Source: Phycisphaerae bacterium (lineage in GTDB: Bacteria; Planctomycetota; Phycisphaerae; Phycisphaerales; UBA1924). From it: 64,000 nt of DNA. The DNA is taken from assembly GCA_014192545.1 (NCBI GenBank), contig BJHL01000008.1, positions 62,001 through 126,000 on the forward strand, written 5' to 3'. The notes under the pieces were generated by a model. That model was not told where the DNA came from. It did no database searches and saw only the letters and a program-made list of their open reading frames with translations. This document shows, piece by piece, positions 55,403-63,575 of the stretch. Made by a program: the position numbers and the translations under genes. Within the stretch, counting starts at the first letter, position 1; the number at the start of each line of letters is the position of its first letter.

Positions 55403-56620
55403 ATGATGACCCGCACGCTGATCGCTGCCACGCTCGCCCTCTTCGCATCACACGCGGCCTCTGCGCTCCAGCCACCCGAGCAACCCGCCGCGCCGGCAGC
55501 GGGATCAGTTCCAGCGTGCTGCGCGGCGATGGGGCGGGCGGGCATTGTTGCCTCCGCGAAGAGCGCCCCGCCGGGCATGGTCTGGATCCCCGGCGGCGAG
55601 TTCAGCATGGGCAGCACCGACCCCTTGGCCCGGCCCGATGAGGCCCCGGTGCACCGCGTGCGGGTCGATGGCTTCTGGATGGACGCGACTGAGCTGACCA
55701 ACGCGCAGTTCGCTGAGTTCGTCAAGGCCACGGGCTACAAGACCATCGCCGAGCGAGCAGTCGACTGGGAGGAACTCAAGAAGCAACTCCCCGCAGGCAC
55801 GCCCAAGCCCGATGAGAAGATGCTGCTGCCGGGCTCGCTGGTGTTCACGCCGCCGAATCATCCCGTAGACCTTCGCGGGCACGAGCAGTGGTGGTCTTGG
55901 ACCACCGGCGCAAACTGGCAACATCCCGAGGGACCGGGCAGTTCCATCGAGGGCAAGGACAACCACCCCGTCGTCCACATCGCGTACGAAGACGCCGTCG
56001 CCTATTGCACGTGGGCGGGCAAATCGCTTCCAACCGAAGCCCAGTGGGAGTTCGCGGCCCGCGGCGGGCTCGACCACGCCGTCAATGTCTGGGGCAACGA
56101 GCCTGTTGATGCCAAACGCTGCAACATATGGCAGGGGCACTTCCCCGACAAGAACACCGCGGCCGAACCCGGCGGCGACGGCTTTACCCGCTCGGCGCCG
56201 GTCAAGAGCTTTGCTCCCAACGGCTACGGGCTCTACGACATGGCGGGCAACGTGTGGGAGTGGTGCAGCGACCTGTATCGCCCAGACACCTACGCGCGGC
56301 GTTTGCTCGAACTGGATCAGGCGGGCAAGAAGGGCCCCGACCGCGTCGCGGTGAACCCCACCGGCGCGACCAAGAGCTACGACCCGCGCAACCCCAACTC
56401 GCCCGAGAGCCGCGTGCACCGCGGTGGTTCCTTCCTGTGCAACGATTCGTACTGCGCCAGCTACCGCCCCAGCGCCCGCATGGCGGCCCCACCCGACACC
56501 GGCCTGCAGCACCTGGGCCTGCGCTGCGTGATGACGCAGGAGGCGTGGGACAAGCAATCGCGCAAAGCGAGCGAGCCAGCGGCCGACCCCAGCGCCCCGA
56601 ATCAACCCGCGCCTCGCTAG
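55403..56620 (+). CDS. Exported formylglycine-generating enzyme family protein
   Basis: A 405-residue FGE/sulfatase-modifying-factor family protein. The copper-binding cysteine pair is in GGSFLCNDSYCASYR, as expected for active enzyme; other conserved blocks are MVWIPGGEFSMGS, LPTEAQWEFAARGG and AGNVWEWCSD. The N-terminus has a signal peptide (ending HAASALQ), implying activity outside the cytoplasm. It would convert the key cysteine of sulfatases to formylglycine; two sulfatase genes lie within 8 kb. The start is either of two adjacent ATGs at 55403 and 55406. Confidence 0.92.
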   Translation: MMTRTLIAATLALFASHAASALQPPEQPAAPAAGSVPACCAAMGRAGIVASAKSAPPGMVWIPGGEFSMGSTDPLARPDEAPVHRVRVDGFWMDATELTNAQFAEFVKATGYKTIAERAVDWEELKKQLPAGTPKPDEKMLLPGSLVFTPPNHPVDLRGHEQWWSWTTGANWQHPEGPGSSIEGKDNHPVVHIAYEDAVAYCTWAGKSLPTEAQWEFAARGGLDHAVNVWGNEPVDAKRCNIWQGHFPDKNTAAEPGGDGFTRSAPVKSFAPNGYGLYDMAGNVWEWCSDLYRPDTYARRLLELDQAGKKGPDRVAVNPTGATKSYDPRNPNSPESRVHRGGSFLCNDSYCASYRPSARMAAPPDTGLQHLGLRCVMTQEAWDKQSRKASEPAADPSAPNQPAPR

Positions 56621-56703
56621 GCCGCGATGGTCGCCTGCGCCAAATCGCTCCACGGTTCGCGTTCGCCGGTGGGCCAGACCCAGCGCAGCCAGTCGTCGGC
56701 CCT
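56617..56703 (-). pseudogene. 3'-end fragment duplicated from the FN3-like gene at 58192
   Basis: Reads on the minus strand as DDWLRWVWPTGEREPW, then SDLAQATIAA and a stop, closely matching the end of the 58192 product (AYYWLRWVSPTGERGPW, SQLAQATIAA). It overlaps the end of the formylglycine-generating enzyme gene by about three bases and has no upstream body. It is a decayed or partial copy. Confidence 0.75.
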
Positions 56704-56739
56704 CCGCGCTCCGGCGGGCGCCAACCGCGTCCACTCGCG

Positions 56740-58032
56740 TTACCCGCGTTGATGGTCCGTCGGCTGGTCGGCCATGGTCTTCCTGGCCTCATCGAAGGCT
56801 GCAGATGCCGCAAGGAACGCCGCCACCACCGAAGGATCGAACTGCGCGCCGGCGCCTTCGCTGATGATCTTCGACGCCTGGGCGTGGGTCATGGCGGCCT
56901 TGTAGACGCGAGCACTCGTCAACGCGTCATAGACATCCGCCACCGCGACGATCCGTGCGGGAAGCGGGATCGCTTCCGCGGCCAACTTGGCCGGATATCC
57001 CGCGCCGTCCCAGCGCTCGTGGTGGCACGCGGCGATCTGATCGCTCATCTCCAGCAGCGCATCGCCGCCGTTGCGATCCAGAATTTCGGCCAGCACCTGG
57101 TGCCCCAGGCCCGGGTGCCGTTGGATCACGCCCCGTTCTTCATCGGTGAGACGACCGGGCTTGCACAGCACGGCATCGGGGATGCCGACCTTGCCGATGT
57201 CATGCATCGAACTGGCCACGCTCAGCGTCTGCGTCCAGTCGTCATCGATGAACGGGTAGTCGCGCGACATCTCGCGGGCGAGGAGGCCGCAATACACGCT
57301 GATGCGCTCCAGGTGCGCCCCGGTGTCGGTGTCTCGATACTCGGCGAGCTTGGCGAGCCCGAAGATCAGCGTGTTGCGGGCCAGAACCTGCACACGCCTT
57401 CGCTCGGACTCTTCACGGACGGCGGCCTCGACGTATCCGCGCACGCGCTTGGCCACCAGCGCCCCGGCCACGCCGATCAGCGCCAGCAGCACCGCGTACG
57501 ACATCAGGACCGGCAGCGTGGATGGATCGGCATCGGTGATGATGTACGTCCGCCCGGCAAGCACCGCGTGCGCCGCCGCGCCCAGCAGGCCGGTCCACAG
57601 GGTGAAGGCTGGACGCAGCCGCAGCACCGACAGGAGCACCACCAGCGGCAGCACCAGCAGGGCCGGCGCGGACAAGGCGGTCACGGGCCCCTGCGGCGAC
57701 AGCAGGTGCAATATCACCAGCAGCCCGATGGCAAGCCCAAGCTCGAAGGCGGCGTTGAAACGCCAGCGAAAATCCCCGATGAGCCGGCCCGCGATGTTGG
57801 CCCGTTTGGCGGCAAAGAACATCCACGACTCATACAGCAGCCCGGCCCCCAAGAGGCCCAGCGTCCACCAGTACACCGGTGAGTTCATCACGACCCCGCC
57901 CGTCACCCGCCGCAGCATGATGAGCGCGGCCAGCGCGAGCAGCACGCCGATGAACAGCCCCACGCGGGCCTGTTCGCTCTGCTGCACGCGGAGTTCGAAG
58001 GAGCTGGACACGGGTTGCGGGGGCGTGGGCAT
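56740..58032 (-). CDS. Membrane HD-GYP domain protein
   Basis: A 430-residue signalling protein with an N-terminal membrane region (about six TM helices) and a C-terminal HD-GYP domain. The catalytic HD is in SSMHDIGKVGIPD, the GYP-like signature is WDGAGYP, and other metal histidines are in IQRHPGLGHQVL and ACHHERW. Such proteins usually degrade cyclic di-GMP. ATG at 58032 was chosen ahead of 43 atypical upstream codons. The gene is flanked by an imperfect direct repeat (56619-56694 and 58193-58268). Confidence 0.9.
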   Translation of the reverse strand: MPTPPQPVSSSFELRVQQSEQARVGLFIGVLLALAALIMLRRVTGGVVMNSPVYWWTLGLLGAGLLYESWMFFAAKRANIAGRLIGDFRWRFNAAFELGLAIGLLVILHLLSPQGPVTALSAPALLVLPLVVLLSVLRLRPAFTLWTGLLGAAAHAVLAGRTYIITDADPSTLPVLMSYAVLLALIGVAGALVAKRVRGYVEAAVREESERRRVQVLARNTLIFGLAKLAEYRDTDTGAHLERISVYCGLLAREMSRDYPFIDDDWTQTLSVASSMHDIGKVGIPDAVLCKPGRLTDEERGVIQRHPGLGHQVLAEILDRNGGDALLEMSDQIAACHHERWDGAGYPAKLAAEAIPLPARIVAVADVYDALTSARVYKAAMTHAQASKIISEGAGAQFDPSVVAAFLAASAAFDEARKTMADQPTDHQRG

Positions 58033-58191
58033 CGCGCAGAGGATACTCCCCGCCGCACCAGCGCGCAGCACATCGATGGATGGGCATCCGCCGTTGCGCG
58101 GGGGCGAAGGCAGCGACACGCTGCCAGGAATCAGCGCATCGGATCGCGCCCTCGCCAGCATGGATGCCGTGCGCGGGCGGCGCAGCAGCGC

Positions 58192-58857
58192 CTACGCCGC
58201 GATGGTTGCCTGGGCCAGTTGGCTCCACGGCCCGCGCTCGCCGGTGGGCGAGACCCAGCGCAGCCAGTAGTACGCCGTCTGCCTCCCGGCCTCGCTGGGA
58301 AAGGTGACTTGGAAGCTGCTGCGGGTCGCGGTGTTGACGAACCGCAACTGCGACTCATCGATGGGCGGCTCCTTGCCCACCTTCATCCACACCTCGGCGC
58401 CCAGCGTGCCGCGGGGCTTGGCGCTGCGGGTGGGGGCGGCCTCGTCGTGCAGGCGCAGGGTGTGCGTCAGACGCTGCCCGGACTCGATGCTGACCCGCGG
58501 GCAGGTGGCGGGCGTGCGTCCGGGTGTGCGCCCCGGCGTGCGCAGGCTGATGCCCAAGGTGGCCCGGTCGGCGTTGGTGGTCGAGAGGAACGACTGGACG
58601 AACGCGGCGATGCGGCGGGCCTCGGGTTCCAGTTGTCTGCGGGCCATGGTTTTGGCGCCGGCGGCGGCCTGGGCCGCGTTCTGCGCGGCGACGTGGGCGG
58701 GGTAGTCCGCGTTCCACGCCGACAGGGCCTGTTCGAGGGGTTTGAGCTCGGATGTGTTGAGCCCGTTGGTCTCCCACCATTTCTTCACGGATTCGTAGTA
58801 GTGGTTTGCCCACGCGGAAAAGTCGCCATCGGGCCGGGGGATGTAATCGTGGGGCAT
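58192..58857 (-). CDS. FN3-like hypothetical protein
   Basis: A 221-residue protein with a helical N-terminal half (MPHDYIPRPDGDFSAWANHY) and a C-terminal half resembling a fibronectin-III strand pattern, ending YWLRWVSPTGERGPWSQLA. Similar proteins of unknown role are common in planctomycetes. The RTPGRTPGRTP repeat lies in the middle. ATG at 58857 was chosen as the start. A truncated second copy of its 3' end lies beyond the HD-GYP gene. Confidence 0.78.
   Translation of the reverse strand: MPHDYIPRPDGDFSAWANHYYESVKKWWETNGLNTSELKPLEQALSAWNADYPAHVAAQNAAQAAAGAKTMARRQLEPEARRIAAFVQSFLSTTNADRATLGISLRTPGRTPGRTPATCPRVSIESGQRLTHTLRLHDEAAPTRSAKPRGTLGAEVWMKVGKEPPIDESQLRFVNTATRSSFQVTFPSEAGRQTAYYWLRWVSPTGERGPWSQLAQATIAA
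58193..58268. repeat. Direct repeat copy (right) flanking the HD-GYP gene
   Basis: This 76-base stretch matches 56619-56694 in the same orientation at roughly 85 percent of positions by eye. It is the 3' coding end of the FN3-like gene. Confidence 0.7.
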
Positions 58858-59110
58858 GGGCAAGATCCTTTCCGCCGCAGGCTTCGCGCTCTGAGGCCCG
58901 CGGTGCGTGCGCGGGCGTCCGGTGTCTATCGGCGGGCCGCCGCCGCAACTTTGCTTGGGGTTGTGCTTTGGCTGTGCACGCCCGCGAGCCGACTGTGGAG
59001 GTTCCCCGCCCACCTGCGGAAACCCCCGGATGCGTCGCAGAGGTCCGCGCGGCGGGTGCGAGGGTCAGCAGAAGGTGCGCGGGTTTTTTACCCTGACTTA
59101 GTGATGATCT

Positions 59111-59130
59111 TGATTTCTCTGGAGAAATCA
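59111..59130 (+). promoter_or_regulatory. Perfect palindrome, possible operator
   Basis: TGATTTCTC-TG-GAGAAATCA is a nine-base perfect inverted repeat with a two-base spacer; an outer GATGA/TCATC pair extends it imperfectly. It lies just upstream of a promoter-like sequence and the sulfatase gene. Confidence 0.6.
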
Positions 59131-59140
59131 GTCATCGAGG

Positions 59141-59170
59141 TCGACGCAGTCCCATCAAATTTGGTATACT
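59141..59170 (+). promoter_or_regulatory. Candidate sigma-70-type promoter for the sulfatase gene
   Basis: -35-like TCGACG (4 of 6 consensus positions) is separated by 18 bases from TATACT (-10). The expected transcription start is about 65 bases before the ATG at 59240, directly downstream of the palindrome. Confidence 0.5.
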
Positions 59171-59239
59171 GAGGCCGCGTCTCGCCCGGCCGAAGCCTTG
59201 GCGACGATGGATCCTTCGCATTGTGAAAGGGAATCGGGT

Positions 59240-60802
59240 ATGAAATGCAGTTTTCGATGTCTCGCCGTCGCTTTGGCGGCGGTACTCAGCGTGCTTTGTT
59301 CGAGTCTGGCCCACGCCCAGCCTGCGGCGGCGGCCAAGAAGCCCAACATCCTCGTCATCTGGGGCGATGACATCGGCGGCTTCAACATCAGCGCGTACAA
59401 CATGGGCATGATGGGCTACCGCACGCCCAACATCGACCGCATCGCCAAGGAAGGTGCCCTGTTCACCGATTGGTACGGCGGACAGTCGTGCACCGCCGGG
59501 CGAGCGGCGTTCATTACCGGCCAGTCTCCCATCCGCACCGGCCTGACCAAGGTCGGCCTTCCCGGTGCCCCCGAGGGTATGAAGAAGGAAGATCCCACCA
59601 TCGCCACGCTCCTGCGGGCGCAGGGGTACATGACCGGCCAGTTCGGCAAGAACCACCTCGGCGACCGCGATGACATGCTGCCCACCGCCCACGGCTTTGA
59701 TGAGTTCTTCGGCAACCTCTATCACCTCAACGCCGAGGAAGAACCCGAGAACCCCGACTACCCCAAGAGCCCCGAGTTCAAGAAGAATTTCGGGCCCCGC
59801 GGCGTGATCCACAGCTTCGCTGATGGTCGCATCACCGACACCGGCCCGCTGACCCGCAAGCGCATGGAGACCATCGACGAAGAAGTCAACGTCAAGGCCC
59901 TCGACTTCATGGAGCGCGCCGCCAAGGCCAACAAGCCCTTCTTCCTGTGGTGGAACTCCACCCGCATGCACGTCTTCACGCACCTCAAGGCTGAGTCTGA
60001 CGGCAAGACCGGCCTGGGCATCTACGCCGACGGCATGGTCGAGCACGACGGCCACGTGGGCATGGTTCTCGACAAGCTCAAGGCTCTGGGCCTCGAAGAC
60101 AACACCATTGTCATGTACTCAACCGACAACGGGGCCGAGAGCTTCACCTGGCCCGACGGCGGCACCACCATGTTCCGCGGCGAGAAGAACACCAACTGGG
60201 AAGGCGGCTACCGCGTCCCGTGCATGATCCGCTGGCCCGGCACGATCAAGCCCGGCACCGTCATCAATGACATCGGCTCCCACGAAGACATGCTGATGAC
60301 CTTTGTTACCGCCGCTGGCGACGCGGCCGCGAAGGAAGACCTCCTCAAGGGCCGCACGATTGGTGGCATGACCTACAAGGTCCACCTCGACGGCTACGAC
60401 CTCGCCCCCGCGCTGCGCGGTCAGGCGGCCTGGCCCCGCAAGGAGTTCATCTACTGGACTGACGACGGCAGCGTCGCCGCTCTTCGCTACGGCAACTGGA
60501 AGATCACCTTCCTGGCGCAGGAAGCCGAAGGGCTCAAGGTTTGGCAGCAGCCCTTCGTTGAGCTGCGTGCACCGTTGATCACGAACCTCCGCATGGATCC
60601 CTTCGAGCGGGCCGAACACGAGAACGCCATGGGCTACCAGCGGTGGTACATGGACCGCATGTTCATGATCGCGCCCGCTGGCGCCTATGTCGGCCAGTGG
60701 CTCCAGAGCTTCAAGGATTTCCCCCCTCGCCAGAAGCCTGGAAGCTTCAACCTCGAGCGCGTGATGGAAGCAGTCACGCAGCCGCAGGGTGGTGGCAGGT
60801 AA
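59240..60802 (+). CDS. Exported arylsulfatase-family protein
   Basis: A 520-residue sulfatase with a signal peptide ending SLAHAQ. The formylglycine motif is CTAGR (C-x-A-x-R) in QSCTAGRAAFITGQ, so this is the Cys type that needs a formylglycine-generating enzyme, encoded 2.6 kb upstream. Metal-binding residues are in WGDDIGGFN and STDNGAESF. It would hydrolyse sulfate esters outside the cytoplasm. The ATG follows GAAAGGG. A terminator follows. Confidence 0.93.
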   Translation: MKCSFRCLAVALAAVLSVLCSSLAHAQPAAAAKKPNILVIWGDDIGGFNISAYNMGMMGYRTPNIDRIAKEGALFTDWYGGQSCTAGRAAFITGQSPIRTGLTKVGLPGAPEGMKKEDPTIATLLRAQGYMTGQFGKNHLGDRDDMLPTAHGFDEFFGNLYHLNAEEEPENPDYPKSPEFKKNFGPRGVIHSFADGRITDTGPLTRKRMETIDEEVNVKALDFMERAAKANKPFFLWWNSTRMHVFTHLKAESDGKTGLGIYADGMVEHDGHVGMVLDKLKALGLEDNTIVMYSTDNGAESFTWPDGGTTMFRGEKNTNWEGGYRVPCMIRWPGTIKPGTVINDIGSHEDMLMTFVTAAGDAAAKEDLLKGRTIGGMTYKVHLDGYDLAPALRGQAAWPRKEFIYWTDDGSVAALRYGNWKITFLAQEAEGLKVWQQPFVELRAPLITNLRMDPFERAEHENAMGYQRWYMDRMFMIAPAGAYVGQWLQSFKDFPPRQKPGSFNLERVMEAVTQPQGGGR

Positions 60803-60831
60803 GCCTCTCGCAGCAGATTGCACATCCCCGT

Positions 60832-60862
60832 CCCGTCGCTTCACCGCGACGGGGCGGTTTTT
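60832..60862 (+). terminator. Rho-independent terminator after the sulfatase gene
   Basis: Perfect eight-base stem CCCGTCGC / GCGACGGG, loop TTCACC, then GCGG and five T residues. Confidence 0.85.
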
Positions 60863-60904
60863 CGGAACGGGTTGTGTTCTCGCGATCTTTCAGGAAGCCC
60901 AGCG

Positions 60905-61600
60905 ATGAAGTTGTCGTCCACCATCCGAGTCGTCAAAGTTCTTCTCTCATCCTGCCTCGTCGTAGGCGTCGGCGCGTGCTCTAGCGCGCCGACGGGCCAC
61001 TCCCGCGCCTCCGCTCTCGAGACGCCCACGTCCGAGCAGGCCCTCCAGGCCCTGATCGACGGCAACGCCCGCTACGCCGCGGACAGGCCCGTCAATGCAC
61101 GCGCCCATAGCGCCCGCCGCGCAGAGATTGCAGCCAGCCAGCGGCCCCTCGCGGTCATCGTCGCGTGTGCCGACTCGCGTGTCGGTCCCGAGCTGGTCTT
61201 TGATCAGGACCTGGGCGACATCTTCGTCGTTCGATCCGCCGGCAACGTCGTCGATGACGTGCAGTTGGGCAGCATCGAGTACGCCGTCGAGCACCTGCAC
61301 GCTCCGCTCATCGTGGTGGTGGGGCACGAACGCTGCGGCGCTGTCATGGCCGCCGTGAAGGGTGGCGAAGCGCCGGGCCATCTGGGTGCGTTCCTTCGCC
61401 CGATTCAGCCGGCAGTGCAGAGCACCGAGGGGCAGGCCGGCGACCGCGTGGACAACGTCGTGCGTGCCAACGTCATGAACGTGGTGCGGCAAATCAGCGG
61501 CACCGATCCCGTGATCGCAGAGCACGTTCGAGAGGGCAAGGTCAGGGTCGTCGGTGCTCGCTACGACCTGGATACGGGCCGCATTGATATTCTCAATTAG
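60905..61600 (+). CDS. Beta-class carbonic anhydrase with lipoprotein signal
   Basis: A 231-residue carbonic anhydrase. Zinc ligands are Cys in VACADSRVGP and His and Cys in GHERCGAVMA, the standard beta-class set. The N-terminus is a lipoprotein signal with lipobox-like GVGAC, so the enzyme should sit outside the cytoplasm, which is unusual for this class. It is located between the two sulfatase genes, in the same orientation. Confidence 0.92.
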   Translation: MKLSSTIRVVKVLLSSCLVVGVGACSSAPTGHSRASALETPTSEQALQALIDGNARYAADRPVNARAHSARRAEIAASQRPLAVIVACADSRVGPELVFDQDLGDIFVVRSAGNVVDDVQLGSIEYAVEHLHAPLIVVVGHERCGAVMAAVKGGEAPGHLGAFLRPIQPAVQSTEGQAGDRVDNVVRANVMNVVRQISGTDPVIAEHVREGKVRVVGARYDLDTGRIDILN

Positions 61601-61684
61601 GTGATCCCCGCGAATCAACCAGCAGGGTGCAGGAAGCGTCGGATGGTCGAGACCGATTGCACTTCTTAACCGGAGGCAACTTGT

Positions 61685-63136
61685 ATGAAGTCCGCAGCAC
61701 TTGCCATCATCATCGGTATCGTCCAACTCTCCACCAGCAGCACGCGCGCCATCGCGCAGACCGCTGCGAGCCCTTCAGCCGCGGCGCCAGTCGTCAGTGC
61801 GCCCGCAAGCATCACCGAACAGGAAGCCTTCGAGATCGGCATCGAGGCATATCAATACCTCTATCCGATCATCACCATGGACGTGACCCGGCGTGTGACG
61901 ACCAACGTTCCGCCCGGTGTCAAGCCCGGCCTGGGCCCGATGAACGCGTTCCATCACATGCGGGCGTATCCGCCCGCCGACTTTCGCGAGGTCGTTCGTC
62001 CCAACTTTGACACCTTGTACTCCGTCGCCTGGCTCGACTTGACGAAGGAGCCGATGATCGTCTCCGCTCCTGATACCTCCGGTCGCCACTATCTGTTGCC
62101 GATGATGGACATGTGGTCTGACGTGTTCGCTGTGCCAGGCAAGCGCACGACCGGCACCGCCGCGGCCAACTGGGTCGTGGTGCCGCCAGCGTGGCAGGGC
62201 AGTCTGCCGTCGGGACTTGCACGCATCGACGCGCCAACGCGGTATGTGTGGATCATCGGCCGCACCCAGACCAATGGCCCCGCCGACTACGAGGCCGTCC
62301 ACAAGGTGCAGGACGGCTACACCATCACGCCGCTGTCGCAGTGGGGCAGTAAAGTCCAGCCGCCAGCGTTCAAGGCCGATCCAACCGTTGATATGAAGAC
62401 CCCGCCGATGGTGCAGGTCGATTCCATGCCTGCGGCCAAGTACTTTTCGTACGGCGCGGAACTGATGGGACTGCACCCGGCGCACGCCACGGATTGGTCC
62501 ATCGTTGCCCGTATGGAACGATTGGGTATCAATCCCGGATCAAGGTTCGACTTTGACAACGCGCCTGCGTCAGTGAAGGCAGGTCTGGAACGGGCCACCG
62601 TCGTCGCGCTCAAGGAGATGAAGGACAAGATTCCGACCGTTGCACGCGTGGTGAACGGTTGGCAGTTGAATACCGACACCATGGGCGTCTATGGCAACTA
62701 CTACCTCAAGCGGGCCATCGTTGCGAAGATCGGTTTAGGAGCCAATCAGCCCGAGGACGCGATCTATCCCCTGTGCATCAGCGATGCCGAGGGCAAGCCG
62801 CTCCAGGGCGAGAACAAGTACGTCCTGCGATTTGCCAAGTCGCAACTCCCGCCGGTCGGCGCGTTCTGGTCGATCACGATGTACGACGCCGAGGGCTTTC
62901 AAGTTGCCAACCCGCTCAACCGCTTTGCCATCGGCGATCGCGACCAACTCAAGTACAATGCCGATGGCTCGTTGGAAATCTACATCCAGCACGAGGACCC
63001 TGGGGCGGACAAGCAATCCAACTGGCTGCCCTCACCTTCGAAAGGTGTGCTGGGCATTACCATGCGTCTGTACGCTCCCAAGCCTCAGGCCCTCGACGGT
63101 CGATGGGAGCCGCCGCCCGTGAAGATCGCACGGTGA
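61685..63136 (+). CDS. DUF1254/DUF1214 domain exported protein
   Basis: A 483-residue exported protein. DUF1254 begins FEIGIEAYQYLYPIITMDV and includes VVRPNFDTLYSVAWLDLTKEP; DUF1214 includes FWSITMYDAEGFQVANPLNRFAIGD. The signal peptide ends near AIAQ. These proteins frequently neighbour sulfatase genes, as here, but their activity is not known. The start is the first ATG, 84 bases after the carbonic anhydrase gene. Confidence 0.92.
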   Translation: MKSAALAIIIGIVQLSTSSTRAIAQTAASPSAAAPVVSAPASITEQEAFEIGIEAYQYLYPIITMDVTRRVTTNVPPGVKPGLGPMNAFHHMRAYPPADFREVVRPNFDTLYSVAWLDLTKEPMIVSAPDTSGRHYLLPMMDMWSDVFAVPGKRTTGTAAANWVVVPPAWQGSLPSGLARIDAPTRYVWIIGRTQTNGPADYEAVHKVQDGYTITPLSQWGSKVQPPAFKADPTVDMKTPPMVQVDSMPAAKYFSYGAELMGLHPAHATDWSIVARMERLGINPGSRFDFDNAPASVKAGLERATVVALKEMKDKIPTVARVVNGWQLNTDTMGVYGNYYLKRAIVAKIGLGANQPEDAIYPLCISDAEGKPLQGENKYVLRFAKSQLPPVGAFWSITMYDAEGFQVANPLNRFAIGDRDQLKYNADGSLEIYIQHEDPGADKQSNWLPSPSKGVLGITMRLYAPKPQALDGRWEPPPVKIAR

Positions 63137-63223
63137 AGCAACGAGATTATGATCGAATCGAATCCCACAGAAGAATCCGCACGCGTCCCCGCAGTTTCGC
63201 CACACTCTCGAAGGAACCACTCC

Positions 63224-63475
63224 ATGAAGCTCAAGAACGCCTCCGTAGCCTCTCTCTCCATGCTCGCAATCCTCTCCCTCTCCGGTTGCACGACCTACTA
63301 CAAGGTCGCCGACCCCGTCTCGGGCAAGTCGTACTACACCACCAGCGTCGACCAGAATAAGAGCGGCGTCACCAAACTCGTCGACGCACGCACGGGCAGC
63401 AAGGTGACCATCCAGAACTCGGAAGTCACCAAGATCTCCAAGGACGAATACAAGGCCGCGAAGGATGCCAAGTAG
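63224..63475 (+). CDS. Small lipoprotein
   Basis: An 83-residue lipoprotein with lipobox LSGC near residue 22. The mature part is beta-rich and lysine-rich (TYYKVADPVSGKSYYTT, VTKISKDEYKAAKDAK). No family was recognised. ATG at 63224 follows GAAGGA; it lies between the DUF1254 gene and the second sulfatase. Confidence 0.75.
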   Translation: MKLKNASVASLSMLAILSLSGCTTYYKVADPVSGKSYYTTSVDQNKSGVTKLVDARTGSKVTIQNSEVTKISKDEYKAAKDAK

Positions 63476-63575
63476 TCGTCATTTTGCTCGCAAACGACAA
63501 AGTCCGGCTGGTCATGCTCCTCTGCCCTAGCCTGTCCGCACCAATCACCGTCAATTCTCTTCGAAGGGATCCGCA

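Larger units (their letters stand above)
58858..59239. other. Intergenic region upstream of the first sulfatase gene
   Basis: A 382-base gap between the minus-strand FN3-like gene and the plus-strand sulfatase gene. It holds a GC-rich part without clear genes, then a palindrome at 59111-59130 and a promoter-like pair near 59141-59170. The longer open frames here are weak and antisense-like. Confidence 0.6.

Noticed and set aside
56128-57882. 584-codon plus-strand open frame
   Set aside because: Shadow spanning the end of the FGE gene and the HD-GYP gene.
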